Assembly (NCBI RefSeq): GCF_029392875.1
Contig: NZ_CP113946.1
Location: 496,001-560,000 of the forward strand
From: Lactobacillus sp. ESL0677
GTDB taxonomy: Bacteria > Bacillota > Bacilli > Lactobacillales > Lactobacillaceae
Length of the DNA stretch: 64,000 nucleotides
Direction of reading: 5' to 3'
Numbering within the stretch: position 1 is the stretch's first letter; the number at the start of each line of letters is the position of its first letter. Below the pieces are notes generated by a model that saw nothing but the letters and a program-made list of their open reading frames with translations, did no database searches and had not been told where the DNA came from. Made by a program: the position numbers and the translations under genes. Positions 53,533-63,425 of the stretch are shown here, piece by piece.

Positions 53533-53718
53533 GTGGATTATCAAAAAATTCTTGAACAATTGGCTGATGGTGAGCTTGATCAATATGAGGTTGAGCCTCA
53601 AAATGCCTTTGGTTTTCAAACTGCGTTGTGTGCGTTTGGCAAAAGACAAAATATAACAGGCCGCGCCTTACGTGGTGGGAAAATCATTTATTCACAGTCA
53701 AAAGCAGAAAATTTATGA
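53533..53718 (+). CDS. Small conserved-looking protein, unknown
   Basis: 61 residues, GTG start, GGTG upstream and a promoter (TTGTAA, 17 bases, TAGAAT-like) before it. LADGELDQYEVEPQNAF and GRALRGGKIIY suggest a compact soluble domain. Not recognised. It lies alone between clpE (divergent) and ptsH. Confidence 0.7.
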   Translation: MDYQKILEQLADGELDQYEVEPQNAFGFQTALCAFGKRQNITGRALRGGKIIYSQSKAENL

Positions 53719-53827
53719 TGTAAACTGTTACATTTATGTTGTCTAATTCACAAAAAAATGATAGTCTAATATTCGAATAGGTATTTACTACCGTTTTGAT
53801 TTTTCAATTTAAAAGGAGATAATTATA

Positions 53828-54094
53828 ATGGAAAAACGCGATTTTCATGTTGTTGCAGAAACAGGTATTCATGCTCGTCCAGCTACGCTTTTAGTACAAG
53901 CTGCTTCTAAATTTGGTTCAGATATTAATTTGGAATACAATGGCAAGTCAGTTAACTTGAAGTCAATCATGGGTGTAATGTCACTCGGTGTTGGCAAGGG
54001 TGCAGATGTTACAATTAGCGCTGAAGGTGACGACGAAAAAGACGCTATTGCTGCTATTACAGATACAATGAAAAAAGAGGGTTTAGCTGAATAA
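53828..54094 (+). CDS. ptsH: Phosphocarrier protein HPr
   Basis: 88 residues. His15 in [10 protein letters not shown] is the site phosphorylated by enzyme I; Ser46 in KSIMGVM is the site used by HPr kinase for CcpA-dependent catabolite control. Shared by all sugar PTS, including the EIIC at 24134. AAAGGAG precedes the ATG. The stop overlaps ptsI by one base. Confidence 0.97.
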   Translation: MEKRDFHVVAETGIHARPATLLVQAASKFGSDINLEYNGKSVNLKSIMGVMSLGVGKGADVTISAEGDDEKDAIAAITDTMKKEGLAE

Positions 54095-55827
54095 TGACCA
54101 AGACTTTAAAAGGAATTGCTGCAAGTGATGGTATCGCTGTAGCACCTGCTTATCTCTTGGTAGAACCAGATCTTTCATTTACGAAGACCACTGTTGCCGA
54201 CGCTGCTAGTGAATTAGATCGCTTTAAAAAGGCGACCGATGCTTCAGTTAAAGAAGTTGAACAAATTCGCGATAGCGCAAAAAAGAGTTTAGGCGAGGAC
54301 GAAGCTCAAGTATTTGAAGCCCATTTGATGATTTTAAATGACCCTGAATTTACGGGAGCCATTGAAACTGAAATCAAAGATCAAAAAGTTAATAGTGAAG
54401 CCGCACTTGATGAAACTGCACAAAAGTTTATTGCAATTTTTGAAGGAATGACCGACAACGCTTATATGCAACAACGTGCTGCTGATGTGCGTGATGTTTC
54501 TAAGCGGGTAATGGCTCATCTTTTAAATAAAGAATTGCCTAACCCAGCTGCAATTGATCATGAGGTTATTGTGGTTGCGCATGATTTGACACCTAGTGAC
54601 ACTGCCCAATTAAATAAGCAATTTGTTAAGGGCTTTGTAACTGATATTGGTGGTCGGACTGCGCACTCAGCAATTATGGCTCGTTCACTTGAATTGCCGG
54701 CTGTTGTTGGTACCGATTCGATTACTAAGGACGTTGAAAACGGTCAGACTTTGGTAGTTGACGGTTTGAACGGTGATGCAGTTGTTGAGCCAAGTGATGC
54801 TCAAGTAGCTGACTACAAGCAAAAGAGTGAAGCATTCTTAGCACAAAAGGCTGAATGGGAAAAATTAAAGAACGAACCGTCAGTTACTGCTGATGGTAAG
54901 AAATTCACCATTGCAGCTAACATTGGTACGCCAAACGATATGCAAGGTGTTAATGATAACGGTGCTGAAGCCGTTGGCTTGTATAGAACCGAATTCTTGT
55001 ACATGGATTCTAAGGACTTCCCAACAGAAGACCAACAATTCGAAGCCTATAAAGAAGTTATCGAAGGGATGCACGGTAAGCAGGTTATTATTCGGACAAT
55101 GGATATTGGTGGTGATAAGCACCTTGATTATTGGGACTTACCAGACGAAATGAACCCATTTCTAGGTGTCCGGGCAATTAGATTGTCACTGAAGAACGAA
55201 GACATTTTCCGAACCCAATTAAGAGCATTGCTTAGAGCTTCTGCTTACGGTAAGTTAGGAATTATGTTCCCAATGATTGGTACGTTGAACGAATTACGCA
55301 AGGCCAAGGCAATTTTAGCTGAAGAAAAAGCTAAGTTGACGAGCGACGGCGTTAAAATTGGTGATAACTTAGAAGTTGGGATGATGATTGAAGTTCCAGC
55401 TGCTGCAGTTTTAGCTGATCAATTTGCCAAAGAAGTCGATTTCTTCTCAATTGGAACTAATGACTTAATCCAATACACAATGGCTGCTGACCGTGGTAAT
55501 GATAATGTTTCTTATCTTTACCAACCAGCTAACCCATCAGTATTACGCCTAATTAAGCATACAATTGACGCAGCCCACGAAAATGGTATTTGGTGTGGCA
55601 TGTGTGGTGAAGCCGCTGGTGACAGCACCATGTTCCCAATTTTATTGTCAATGGGTCTTGATGAATATTCAATGAGTGCAACCTCCATTTTGCGGATTAG
55701 AAGCTTAATGAAGAAGTTCAATACTGAAGACATTAAGGAATTGGCAAATAAAGCATGTTATATTTCTGAAACTGCTGAAGAAAATGAACAGTTAGTTGCT
55801 GACTTAATGAATAAGGTTGACAAGTAA
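54094..55827 (+). CDS. ptsI: PTS enzyme I (phosphoenolpyruvate-protein phosphotransferase)
   Basis: 577 residues. [13 protein letters not shown] carries the active His (~190); [14 protein letters not shown] and GMCGEAAGD are C-terminal PEP-binding segments with the usual Cys. It takes phosphate from PEP and gives it to HPr. Coupled to ptsH (TAATG), followed by a terminator. Confidence 0.97.
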   Translation: MTKTLKGIAASDGIAVAPAYLLVEPDLSFTKTTVADAASELDRFKKATDASVKEVEQIRDSAKKSLGEDEAQVFEAHLMILNDPEFTGAIETEIKDQKVNSEAALDETAQKFIAIFEGMTDNAYMQQRAADVRDVSKRVMAHLLNKELPNPAAIDHEVIVVAHDLTPSDTAQLNKQFVKGFVTDIGGRTAHSAIMARSLELPAVVGTDSITKDVENGQTLVVDGLNGDAVVEPSDAQVADYKQKSEAFLAQKAEWEKLKNEPSVTADGKKFTIAANIGTPNDMQGVNDNGAEAVGLYRTEFLYMDSKDFPTEDQQFEAYKEVIEGMHGKQVIIRTMDIGGDKHLDYWDLPDEMNPFLGVRAIRLSLKNEDIFRTQLRALLRASAYGKLGIMFPMIGTLNELRKAKAILAEEKAKLTSDGVKIGDNLEVGMMIEVPAAAVLADQFAKEVDFFSIGTNDLIQYTMAADRGNDNVSYLYQPANPSVLRLIKHTIDAAHENGIWCGMCGEAAGDSTMFPILLSMGLDEYSMSATSILRIRSLMKKFNTEDIKELANKACYISETAEENEQLVADLMNKVDK

Positions 55828-55834
55828 TAAAACA

Positions 55835-55872
55835 AAAAATGGTACATTATCAAAGGTAATGTACCATTTTTT
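55835..55872 (+). terminator. Terminator after ptsI
   Basis: AAAATGGTACATTA and TAATGTACCATTTT pair around 8 bases; T run. Confidence 0.87.
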
Positions 55873-56035
55873 ATTTCACCTTTAATCTTTCTTGGTAAAA
55901 AGGTCATAGTTTATTCACTTTTAGACTGTAATATAAAAATATAATTAATTACGAAAATACTACTTACAAAAAAGAAGTAATATGCTATAATAGATATTAG
56001 TTAAGAAGTAGTATGTTCAAAGGAGCGTGAAATAT

Positions 56036-56434
56036 ATGGTTAATTTGTATATATCTCCGAGTTGTACCTCGTGTCGTAAGGCAAAGGCTTGGTTGAAGAA
56101 ACATGACATTGCTTTTAAAGAAAGAAATATTTTCTCTGAGCCTCTTACTAAAGACGAGCTTATTCAAATTTTGCGGATGACAGAAAATGGTACCGAAGAA
56201 ATTATTTCAACGCGTTCAAGAGCTTTCCAACAATTAAAAGTTAATCTTGATGATTTATCAATCGACCAATTGCTTGATTTGGTTGAGAAGAATCCGAGCT
56301 TATTGAGACGACCAATCATTATGGATGATCGGCGTTTGCAAGTTGGTTACAATGAAGACGAAATTCGTCGGTTCTTGCCACGGAAAGTTCGTCGGCTTGA
56401 ACTCGAAGAAATGCAAAAGATTGCTGACTTATAA
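56036..56434 (+). CDS. spx: Transcription regulator Spx
   Basis: 132 residues from ATG 56036 (AGGAG 10 bases upstream; an in-frame GTG at 56027 overlaps that site). [14 protein letters not shown] carries the redox CxxC (Cys10, Cys13) in an ArsC-like thioredoxin fold. GSrAF-like and RRPIIMDD segments are present. Spx binds RNA polymerase alpha and reprogrammes transcription under thiol stress. The adapter SpxH-like gene and MecA lie nearby. Confidence 0.93.
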   Translation: MVNLYISPSCTSCRKAKAWLKKHDIAFKERNIFSEPLTKDELIQILRMTENGTEEIISTRSRAFQQLKVNLDDLSIDQLLDLVEKNPSLLRRPIIMDDRRLQVGYNEDEIRRFLPRKVRRLELEEMQKIADL

Positions 56435-56453
56435 TCTAGCAGTGTTTTTATTA

Positions 56454-56489
56454 AAAAGCGTTGGTTTTTTAGACTAACGCTTTTATTTT
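56454..56489 (+). terminator. Terminator after spx
   Basis: AAAAGCGTTGGT and ACTAACGCTTTT pair around 7 bases; T-rich tail. Confidence 0.8.
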
Positions 56490-56541
56490 ACCTGCAAAGT
56501 ACGCTACAATGAATAAAAGAATCCAATGGAGGTGAAAACTC

Positions 56542-57276
56542 GTGCAAGTTGATCATATTAATGAAAATACTATTCGTGTCCGGATAGATAAAAATGAATT
56601 AGCTAATCGTGGATTAAAAGTTTTAGATTTATTAGGTGATCGGGATAAGATTCAGCATTTCTTTTATTCTATTTTAGATGAAGTTGATACCGATCATTCC
56701 TTTAGTCAGGATGCTCCGGTGACCTTTCAAGTGATGCCAAATAACGGTGGCTTAGACTTGTTAATTAGCAAGGTAACTGATAAAGACCGCGACCATTTGA
56801 CGCAAATGTTTGGTGGTAATACAGACTCTCAGCAAGAGCCTGATGACCCGCGTAAAACGTTTATTGATTTGGATTCTGATGAGGAGCCAAATGATGATGA
56901 AACTGAAGAACCTCCTGTTAGCAGTTCTCAAGGCGATGCACAATCGCAATCTAAGAAGCCATTTTGGAAATTTCAAAAGAAACAGGCATATAGTTTCAAT
57001 GACCTCGATCCGTTAACTGAACTAGCGGATAATTTACGGGCTAGTGATTTGTCTTCAAGTCTATATTTTGAACGAGGAGAATTTTACTTAGAATTAACAT
57101 TTAATAATGAAAATTATGCGGAAATTAAACCGGCAGATGCTTGGGCAATTGCGAATGAGTACGGCATTAAAGTTAAGGCTAGCGAGATGGCGCGAGTGCG
57201 GACAACGGGTAAATGTCTGATTGCTTGTGATGCATTGGGCCATTTGCGGCAGTACTTTGGTAAAAATAATCGCTAA
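56542..57276 (+). CDS. mecA: Adapter protein MecA
   Basis: 244 residues, GTG start with GGAGG upstream. N-terminal MQVDHINENTIRVRI and C-terminal YFERGEFYLELTF ... ACDALGHLRQYFGK flank an acidic linker (~95-130, DDDETEEPP). MecA feeds substrates (ComK/ComX, Spx in some species) to the ClpC-ClpP protease. Monocistronic, followed by a terminator. Confidence 0.92.
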   Translation: MQVDHINENTIRVRIDKNELANRGLKVLDLLGDRDKIQHFFYSILDEVDTDHSFSQDAPVTFQVMPNNGGLDLLISKVTDKDRDHLTQMFGGNTDSQQEPDDPRKTFIDLDSDEEPNDDETEEPPVSSSQGDAQSQSKKPFWKFQKKQAYSFNDLDPLTELADNLRASDLSSSLYFERGEFYLELTFNNENYAEIKPADAWAIANEYGIKVKASEMARVRTTGKCLIACDALGHLRQYFGKNNR

Positions 57277-57289
57277 ATAATTTTAATTA

Positions 57290-57318
57290 AAAAGGCAGGT
57301 GAGTAACTTGCCTTTTTT
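57290..57318 (+). terminator. Terminator after mecA
   Basis: AAAGGCA and TGCCTTT pair around a short arm, with T6 on the plus strand. Confidence 0.75.
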
Positions 57319-57343
57319 GCGTACTTAAATTTAGGTGATAAAT

Positions 57344-58174
57344 TTGTACGCAGCATTATTAAATAAGCAATTGGTTCTGGCTGCTACTGAAGCAGCACAG
57401 ATTAACAATAAAGCTCAAAAAAATTATTCTTGTCCACGATGTCATCATCGCGTGCAGCTGATTAAAACAGCTCAAGGGGCGTATTTTAAGCATTTAACGC
57501 GGTCAACTAGCATGATGGGTGAAAAAGAAGAACATGCGCTGAGTAAAGTGCTACTTAAAGAAGCATTGCGAGAAGCTGGTTTTCACGCACAACTAGAAAT
57601 TCCACTTGCTGAGGGGCAGCTTCGAGCAGATGTTTTAGCAAGCCCGCAATTAGCGTTTGAAGTGCAATGTGCGCCGCTAAGCTTGACAGAATTTAACCAT
57701 CGGCATCAGTTGTATTCTGAAATTGGGGTGGTTGATGTTTGGGTTGTGGGGCAGCGTCATTATTTACAAAGGCAAATAAAAAAGTCACAACAGATTTTTT
57801 TCCGTAAAAACCAGTTGTGGCGAGATTATTATTTGGAAATTAATCCTAAAAGAAGGCAATTAATTCTTAAGTACAATGTTTTACTTGAGCCGGTAACTAG
57901 TCGAGTTCATTATCAAATGACAACATTTACTTTAAACGCGCAAGGATTGCAACTTTTGTGGCATTTTCGGCCGCGGCTGAAGACATATCAAGTTAATCCT
58001 GCTGAGCAGCGACGATATTTAGCACAGCAATTAATGCAAAAAACAAAAATAGGGCAGTCAATTGCGACTGCCTTGTATGCTGAAAAGATGACACTCGATG
58101 ATCTACCAGAAAAAATTTTTACTGAGATGCGTCACGTGAGCCAACTTAATAATGTTCTTGCGTACTTAGATTAG
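57344..58174 (+). CDS. coiA: Competence protein CoiA
   Basis: 276 residues. An N-terminal zinc-like pair YSCPRCHHRVQLIK is followed by a nuclease-like core (QLRADVLASPQLAFEVQCA, an Asp...Glu-x-Gln pattern). CoiA is needed in streptococci for processing of transforming DNA after uptake. TTG 57344 is preferred because AGGTG lies 6 bases upstream; the GTG at 57335 overlaps that site. Overlaps the SpxH-like gene, which is convergent, by 9 bases. Confidence 0.9.
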   Translation: MYAALLNKQLVLAATEAAQINNKAQKNYSCPRCHHRVQLIKTAQGAYFKHLTRSTSMMGEKEEHALSKVLLKEALREAGFHAQLEIPLAEGQLRADVLASPQLAFEVQCAPLSLTEFNHRHQLYSEIGVVDVWVVGQRHYLQRQIKKSQQIFFRKNQLWRDYYLEINPKRRQLILKYNVLLEPVTSRVHYQMTTFTLNAQGLQLLWHFRPRLKTYQVNPAEQRRYLAQQLMQKTKIGQSIATALYAEKMTLDDLPEKIFTEMRHVSQLNNVLAYLD

Positions 58175-58804
58175 GCGCAAATGATTAGTTTTACGCAAAG
58201 CACAATCTTTAGTTTCTTCTTCAAAGTTTTCAATTAAGCAGGAATCATGTTTTAAAACCTTAATTAATCTATCATGAGCAACAATTCCCTCCAATAAAAT
58301 GCCGTTGTAATTGCCACTCTCATTATAAATGATAGTTGTTGGTGTGTTGCGCACGCCAAGTTTATCGGCAAGTTCCAAGTCCTGTTTGATAGACTTATCA
58401 ACGTACTTATTAGTTTTGGGACTAGTAATCTTGTTAAAATCGATATTCAATTTTTTAGTTATTTTTCGGGCTAAATTTTCAGAATAACGATTGAAATTAA
58501 TGTTTAGGGCCTGTTGTAATTCAAACAAATAGGCCCGAGCTTTCTTATTACCATATTCAAACTTAATCGCATGATAAAGGCGCAGCGTTTGAAAAGAGGC
58601 CATTGTATACTTGGATATGTCAGTTAACTTTTGACCTTCTTTACGTCGTCGTAAAATATCCTCTTTAATTACTTTGGTGTTAGTAATCGGAATGTAATTA
58701 AAGCAAGTATCAATGTTAAGTTCATCAATGGCCTGCTTAATTAAAAGTTCTGTTTCATAACAGTAGATGCCAATTGGATTGACAAAGAGAAAAATCTCAA
58801 ACAT
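58166..58804 (-). CDS. spxH: SpxH/YjbH-like DsbA-family adapter
   Basis: 212 residues from ATG 58804 (AAGGAG 8 bases upstream); a longer start adds six residues. The DsbA-like strand MFEIFLFVNPIGIYCYE carries only one Cys of the CxxC expected in YjbH (CPEC). RNTPTTIIYNESG supplies the cis-Pro loop. In Bacillus YjbH delivers Spx to ClpXP. Position opposite spx, mecA and clpE supports that role. If the redox pair is needed for sensing, this protein may sense differently. Confidence 0.85.
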   Translation of the reverse strand: MFEIFLFVNPIGIYCYETELLIKQAIDELNIDTCFNYIPITNTKVIKEDILRRRKEGQKLTDISKYTMASFQTLRLYHAIKFEYGNKKARAYLFELQQALNINFNRYSENLARKITKKLNIDFNKITSPKTNKYVDKSIKQDLELADKLGVRNTPTTIIYNESGNYNGILLEGIVAHDRLIKVLKHDSCLIENFEEETKDCALRKTNHLRLI

Positions 58805-58885
58805 CTTTAATCTCTCCTTCAAATTTCCAGTTAGTTATAACTTTAGCAAATAACTAATATAGAAACAAAGAATACGCTCACATGA

Positions 58886-59509
58886 TTACATTCTAACACA
58901 ATGACTGAAGGCCCGAGCAATCTTTGGTTGATTAGTATTAGTTTTAGTTTGCTTAAAATTATAGCTGTTTTCGAGCGAAATAAGAACTTTTTTGATTAAA
59001 GTGGGATTAGAGTTTTCAATTTCTAATTCGTAATCCTCGTAAGAATCTGGGTAGGTGGTGGCATCTAATGTCAACTCACAATTTTCGGGACCGACAGCCA
59101 AAATACGGTGAGTTTTGCTAAAAGTTTGCAAGTGCAAATCAAGTTGGGGACCAAAATTATCTCGCAAGTATTGTTCAACATTACCATTAAATGTTACGAC
59201 CGTCTCTTCTTCTGCTTGTTGGACGAATTTTTGGGCAGCTGCTAGTTTTAAATCGTCGTTAATTTCGACTGCTTCATGAAAGTCGTGTTGTACCAGCTTT
59301 GAGTGGGGGACTTTAAGCGTTTGTTCGGCATGATCTGTGAATAAGCGCACGCGACAGCTAATTTGGTGCCTTTTTAATAAACTATTAGGGGTATCAAAAT
59401 AATAATTCGCCTGCACAAAGTCACTTTTAACGGGGAAAGCAGCACATAATTTTTGATAAACTTCTTTGGTTAATAATGTTTTAGCTTCAATTTCAGTATT
59501 TTTACTCAT
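58886..59509 (-). CDS. CYTH-domain protein (YjbK family)
   Basis: 207 residues. The opening NTEIEAKTLL is the CYTH ExExK motif; the barrel then alternates charged residues as in thiamine triphosphatase/inorganic polyphosphatase relatives. Commonly encoded beside relQ and nadK in firmicutes. Binds phosphate polymers with metal; the exact substrate is uncertain. Confidence 0.9.
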   Translation of the reverse strand: MSKNTEIEAKTLLTKEVYQKLCAAFPVKSDFVQANYYFDTPNSLLKRHQISCRVRLFTDHAEQTLKVPHSKLVQHDFHEAVEINDDLKLAAAQKFVQQAEEETVVTFNGNVEQYLRDNFGPQLDLHLQTFSKTHRILAVGPENCELTLDATTYPDSYEDYELEIENSNPTLIKKVLISLENSYNFKQTKTNTNQPKIARAFSHCVRM

Positions 59510-59583
59510 CAGTAATTACTCCAATCTGTTTACTCTTATTATATGTTAAAATGAAGATGCTGTTTGAGAAAGGAATTATTTCA

Positions 59584-60216
59584 ATGGAAATGGATTGGGA
59601 CAACTTTTTATGGCCATATACAGAGGCCGTTAATGAGCTAAAAGTAAAATTTCGGGCCCTTAGACAGAGTTTCTTAACTAAGGGAGAACACTCGCCAATT
59701 GAGTTTGTCGTTGGTCGGGTAAAAACAGTTGATTCGATTAAAGAAAAAATGACACGGCGGGTAATTAGTCCCGACGTGATTGAAACCGATATGCAAGACA
59801 TTGCCGGCATTCGGATTGTTTGTCAGTTTGTTGACGATATTTATAAGGTAGTGGACTTGATTCATGACCGGCAAGACATGGAAGTCTTAGAAGAACGCGA
59901 CTATGTGCAGAACGCCAAGCCTTCTGGCTACCGGTCTTACCACATGGTAATTTCCTATACGGTTTATTTGCCGGACGGTGCTAAAAAGTTGCTGGCTGAA
60001 ATTCAGGTACGAACATTAGCGATGAATTTTTGGGCAACGGTCGAGCATACTTTGAATTACAAATATCAGGGCTCTTATCCAGATGATATTTCCAAGCGTC
60101 TTAAGTCAACGGCGGAGACGGCGTACAAGCTAGACGAGGAAATGTCTTTAATTAAGGATGAGGTTCAGGAAGCGCAGAAGATTTTTACCAAGAATAAAGG
60201 CAAGGAAAAATTATGA
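59584..60216 (+). CDS. relQ: Small alarmone synthetase RelQ (GTP pyrophosphokinase)
   Basis: 210 residues from ATG 59584 (AAAGGA upstream); a longer frame from 59551 lies on the promoter. The synthetase core DMQDIAGIRIVCQFVDDIY and YRSYHMVISYTVYLPD, AEIQVRTLAMNFWATVEH is typical. It makes (p)ppGpp from ATP and GTP/GDP, without a hydrolase domain. Stop overlaps nadK by 4 bases. Confidence 0.93.
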   Translation: MEMDWDNFLWPYTEAVNELKVKFRALRQSFLTKGEHSPIEFVVGRVKTVDSIKEKMTRRVISPDVIETDMQDIAGIRIVCQFVDDIYKVVDLIHDRQDMEVLEERDYVQNAKPSGYRSYHMVISYTVYLPDGAKKLLAEIQVRTLAMNFWATVEHTLNYKYQGSYPDDISKRLKSTAETAYKLDEEMSLIKDEVQEAQKIFTKNKGKEKL

Positions 60217-61019
60217 GAATAACGATTGCTCATAATACCAATGAGGAAACGTTGCGAGTAGTAGCGCATTTAAAAAAGCGACTGCAGGAAAAAGACGAGG
60301 TTGTTTTTGATGCTAAATATCCGGATGTGGTAATCACGGTAGGCGGTGATGGTACGTTAATCAATGCTTTTCATCGTTATGAGGCTCAGATCTGCTCCAT
60401 CCGGTTTATTGGGATTCATACTGGTCATTTGGGTTTTTATACTGATTGGCGCAGCGATGATGTTGACAAGATGGTTGATGCGCTATTTTTGCGTAAACCA
60501 GAGTCGGCCAATTATCCGTTATTGGAAGTTGAACTTGAAACCGAGGCGGGTGAAAAAAAGCATTTCTTGGCCTTGAACGAATCAGCGGTAAAACGAGTTT
60601 CACGCACTTTGGAAGCCAATGTCTATATTGAAGGGCAGTTATTTGAAAATTTTCGCGGCGATGGCTTGTGCGTGTCAACGCCAACGGGTTCAACTGCATA
60701 CAACAAGTCGCTTGGCGGCGCCGTGATTCATCCGCGGTTAAAGGCATTACAAATGGCTGAAATTGCCTCGATTAATAATCGGGTGTTTCGGACTTTGTCT
60801 TCGCCGATTGTGATTGCGCCTGACCAGTGGATTACGATTGTTCCGGATGCCGATCATTTAGTGATGACAATTGATGGTCAGCGCATTGATGTTCGCAATG
60901 CGAAAAAGATTACTTATCGCATTTCACAAAAGGTAATTCGTTTTGATCGCTTTGGTCACACGCGATTTTGGTCACGGGTGCAGAGTGCCTTTATTGGTGA
61001 TAAAGATGACACTATTTAA
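60213..61019 (+). CDS. nadK: NAD kinase
   Basis: 268 residues. GGDGTLINAFHRYE is the catalytic GGDGT motif; LNESAVKR and STPTGSTAYNKSLGG follow. Makes NADP from NAD and ATP. Coupled to relQ (ATGA) and overlapping the pseudouridine synthase by 14 bases. Confidence 0.95.
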   Translation: MRITIAHNTNEETLRVVAHLKKRLQEKDEVVFDAKYPDVVITVGGDGTLINAFHRYEAQICSIRFIGIHTGHLGFYTDWRSDDVDKMVDALFLRKPESANYPLLEVELETEAGEKKHFLALNESAVKRVSRTLEANVYIEGQLFENFRGDGLCVSTPTGSTAYNKSLGGAVIHPRLKALQMAEIASINNRVFRTLSSPIVIAPDQWITIVPDADHLVMTIDGQRIDVRNAKKITYRISQKVIRFDRFGHTRFWSRVQSAFIGDKDDTI

Positions 61020-61893
61020 GTTGAAATTTACAAGTAATAGCCCCCAAAAGTTAGGGGCTTTTTTAATGAATAATGGTTTTTCAAAGCAAGCCGTTAATAA
61101 TGCTAAAAATCATGATGGTCTGATATTGGTTAATCATAAGCGGCGCTATACAAGTTTCCAGTTGCATCGCGGTGATGAAATTATTTTTGTACCGGGGCAG
61201 GAAAAGGCCAACCCGTGGTTGCGCCCCTCGAATAATTCTTTAAACATTATTAAAGAAACTGCCAATTATTTGGTTGTGAACAAGCCAGCTGGAGTCTTAT
61301 CGATACCCTCACGGTATGAGGATGATGACGCGTTGGTTAATCGTGCTTTAGGATATTTTGCGCAAGATAAAGAAATAGCTAAACCGCATGTAATTACTCG
61401 TCTTGACCGTGATACTTCGGGGTTAGTTTTAATTGGCAAGAATCCAATTGCCCACGCGCGTTTTGCCAATCTAAGTAAAAATGATTTTGTAAAAAAATAC
61501 CATGCTGTGGTGCATGGCAATTTTACGGAAAATAAGTTAACGGGGATAATTAAGGCGCCAATCAGTCAAAAAGCGGGCACGGTTGTGCGGCAAGTTGATC
61601 CTGCAGGGCAACCAGCTGCCACTGAATACCGCGTTCTTGAGCAAGTACCGGGTGCCAGCTTAGTTGAGCTGCGGCTGTTTACAGGTCGTACGCATCAAAT
61701 TCGTGTCCATCTAAAGTCGATTGGGCACCCATTATTTGGCGATCCGTTGTATGGGATAGCGGATGATTTTACAAGACAAGCTTTGAATTGCTACTATTTA
61801 GCTTTTCCGGATCCCTTTTTGGATCAGCAAGTGGAAATTGAAATTTCGGAGCCGCTTGATGTGCAGCGGTTGTGGCAGAATTTACAAGGATAA
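61006..61893 (+). CDS. RluD-family pseudouridine synthase
   Basis: 295 residues from ATG 61006 (GGTG upstream). A short S4-like N-terminus is followed by the catalytic RLDRDTSGLVL (Asp of motif II) and LFTGRTHQIRVHL. It converts uridine to pseudouridine in 23S rRNA or tRNA; the target base cannot be told. Last gene of the relQ operon, with a terminator. Confidence 0.92.
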   Translation: MTLFKLKFTSNSPQKLGAFLMNNGFSKQAVNNAKNHDGLILVNHKRRYTSFQLHRGDEIIFVPGQEKANPWLRPSNNSLNIIKETANYLVVNKPAGVLSIPSRYEDDDALVNRALGYFAQDKEIAKPHVITRLDRDTSGLVLIGKNPIAHARFANLSKNDFVKKYHAVVHGNFTENKLTGIIKAPISQKAGTVVRQVDPAGQPAATEYRVLEQVPGASLVELRLFTGRTHQIRVHLKSIGHPLFGDPLYGIADDFTRQALNCYYLAFPDPFLDQQVEIEISEPLDVQRLWQNLQG

Positions 61894-61925
61894 AAGTATG
61901 GAGAAGCCATACTTTTATTTTTTTT
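61892..61925 (+). terminator. Terminator after the relQ-nadK-rluD operon
   Basis: AAAAGTATGG and CCATACTTTT pair around 5 bases; long T run. Confidence 0.9.
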
Positions 61926-61981
61926 ACTTTATAATTTCCTGATAACTGGTTGCTAAACTTATTAAAAAAGGAGGTTAAACA

Positions 61982-62695
61982 GTGGATGATAATGAGTTAT
62001 TGATAACAACGAAAAATTTGACTAAAAAGTATGGTCAAACTGAAGTAATTAAGAATTTATCGTTAGCAATTCCTAAAAATACAGTTTATGGCCTATTAGG
62101 AGTAAATGGTGCAGGGAAATCGACAACGCTTAAAATGATTACCGGAATTGTTCGGCCAACTAATGGGTGTATTTATTATAAAGGCAAACCTTGGCAAAGA
62201 CAGGTTCTGAATGAAATTGGTGCACTAATTGAAACGCCACCTTTGTATAGCAATTTAACTGCGTTTGAAAATTTGCTGGTTAGGACAACTTCTTTAAGCT
62301 TACCAAAAGAAAGAATTAATGAAGTATTGACAATAGTTGATTTAATGAATGTAGGTAAGAAAAGGGTTAAACAATTTTCTTTAGGGATGAAGCAACGGTT
62401 AGGGATTGCTTTAGCATTGATTAATAAACCAAACTTACTTATTTTGGATGAGCCAACTAATGGTCTTGATCCCTTAGGAATTGAAGCTTTACGTAAATTA
62501 ATTCGTTCTCTGCCCAAAAAAGGAGTCACGGTTATTTTTTCGAGTCATATTTTGGCTGAAGTTGAGAATGTAGCTGATGAAATTGGAATTATTGCTGCTG
62601 GCAAGTTAGGCTACCAGGGAAAAATACCGAATAATACTAAGAAATTAGAAAAATTGTTTATGACAGTAGTAAGAAAAGGGTTAGTAGATGAGTAG
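61982..62695 (+). CDS. ABC transporter ATPase, lantibiotic-immunity (LanF/BcrA) type
   Basis: 237 residues. Walker A GVNGAGKST, signature FSLGMKQRLGIALA, Walker B LLILDEPTNGLDP, H-loop SSHIL. LanF/BcrA-type ATPases drive small permease pairs that pump lantibiotics or bacitracin from the membrane. AAAGGAGG before GTG 61982. Overlaps the first permease by 8 bases. Confidence 0.92.
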   Translation: MDDNELLITTKNLTKKYGQTEVIKNLSLAIPKNTVYGLLGVNGAGKSTTLKMITGIVRPTNGCIYYKGKPWQRQVLNEIGALIETPPLYSNLTAFENLLVRTTSLSLPKERINEVLTIVDLMNVGKKRVKQFSLGMKQRLGIALALINKPNLLILDEPTNGLDPLGIEALRKLIRSLPKKGVTVIFSSHILAEVENVADEIGIIAAGKLGYQGKIPNNTKKLEKLFMTVVRKGLVDE

Positions 62696-63425
62696 GATGC
62701 AAAATTTAGTCAAAGTTGAAATGATAAAAAATTGTCACTCTTTTATTGTTCTTAGTTTATGGCTATTACCCATAGTAACGACAATTTTAGCAAGCTTTTT
62801 ACTAGTCGGAAAGCAATTGCAGCAAGCAATTTTTAATTGATGGTATATGGTTATGTTGCCGATAGAAGTTGCCCTAATTAGTAGTTATATACTCGAAAAT
62901 GATAAGAAACAACATTATTTTAATCTTAAATTGACACCAATTTCCTATATTAAAATTTGTCTTGCCAAAATTATAACGGGCTGTTGCTATCTTTTGGTTA
63001 CTAATATAATTATGATGTTTTTGGTTTTAGGAGTAGGAAGTTTATTTGGCAAGCAGTTAATGCTAGGACGCGTATTGCAGGCCACTATCTTGCTAACGGT
63101 ATGCTTTGCTTGGCAAATTCCACTAGGGATGTTATTAGAACTCAAATTACCAGCAATCCTTACGCTAATTATTATGTTTATTGTAAATATATTTTTTGCT
63201 AGTCAAACTTTCGCTGGCAGTAGGACATTGTGGATAATTCCTTTTGCAATTCCTGCTAGATTAATGGCAACTATTTTAGGCGTGAATCCTAATGGGGTTC
63301 TGTTAGCTAAAAATAGTTATTTACATGCAAAAACCGTTATTTTACCTGGTGTTTTACTTACTGTGACATTATTTGGAGTTTTGGTGGTTGTACTTGGCCA
63401 TTACTTTAAAGAAGATAACTTATGA
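62688..63425 (+). pseudogene. ABC permease (LanE type) interrupted by an in-frame TGA
   Basis: The frame from ATG 62688 (AAAAGGG upstream) reads 50 codons, including a first membrane helix (LWLLPIVTTILASFLLV), then TGA at 62838-62840. It continues without shift for 192 more codons to 63425 with five further helices. The TGA is followed by TGG and likely replaced a Trp codon. It may be dead, or partly made by re-initiation at ATG 62847. The downstream gene overlaps by 4 bases. Confidence 0.82.

Noticed and set aside
62847..63425. Independent five-helix permease gene
   Set aside because: The same frame is open upstream to an ATG with ribosome site that overlaps the ATPase gene; only one TGA divides it.
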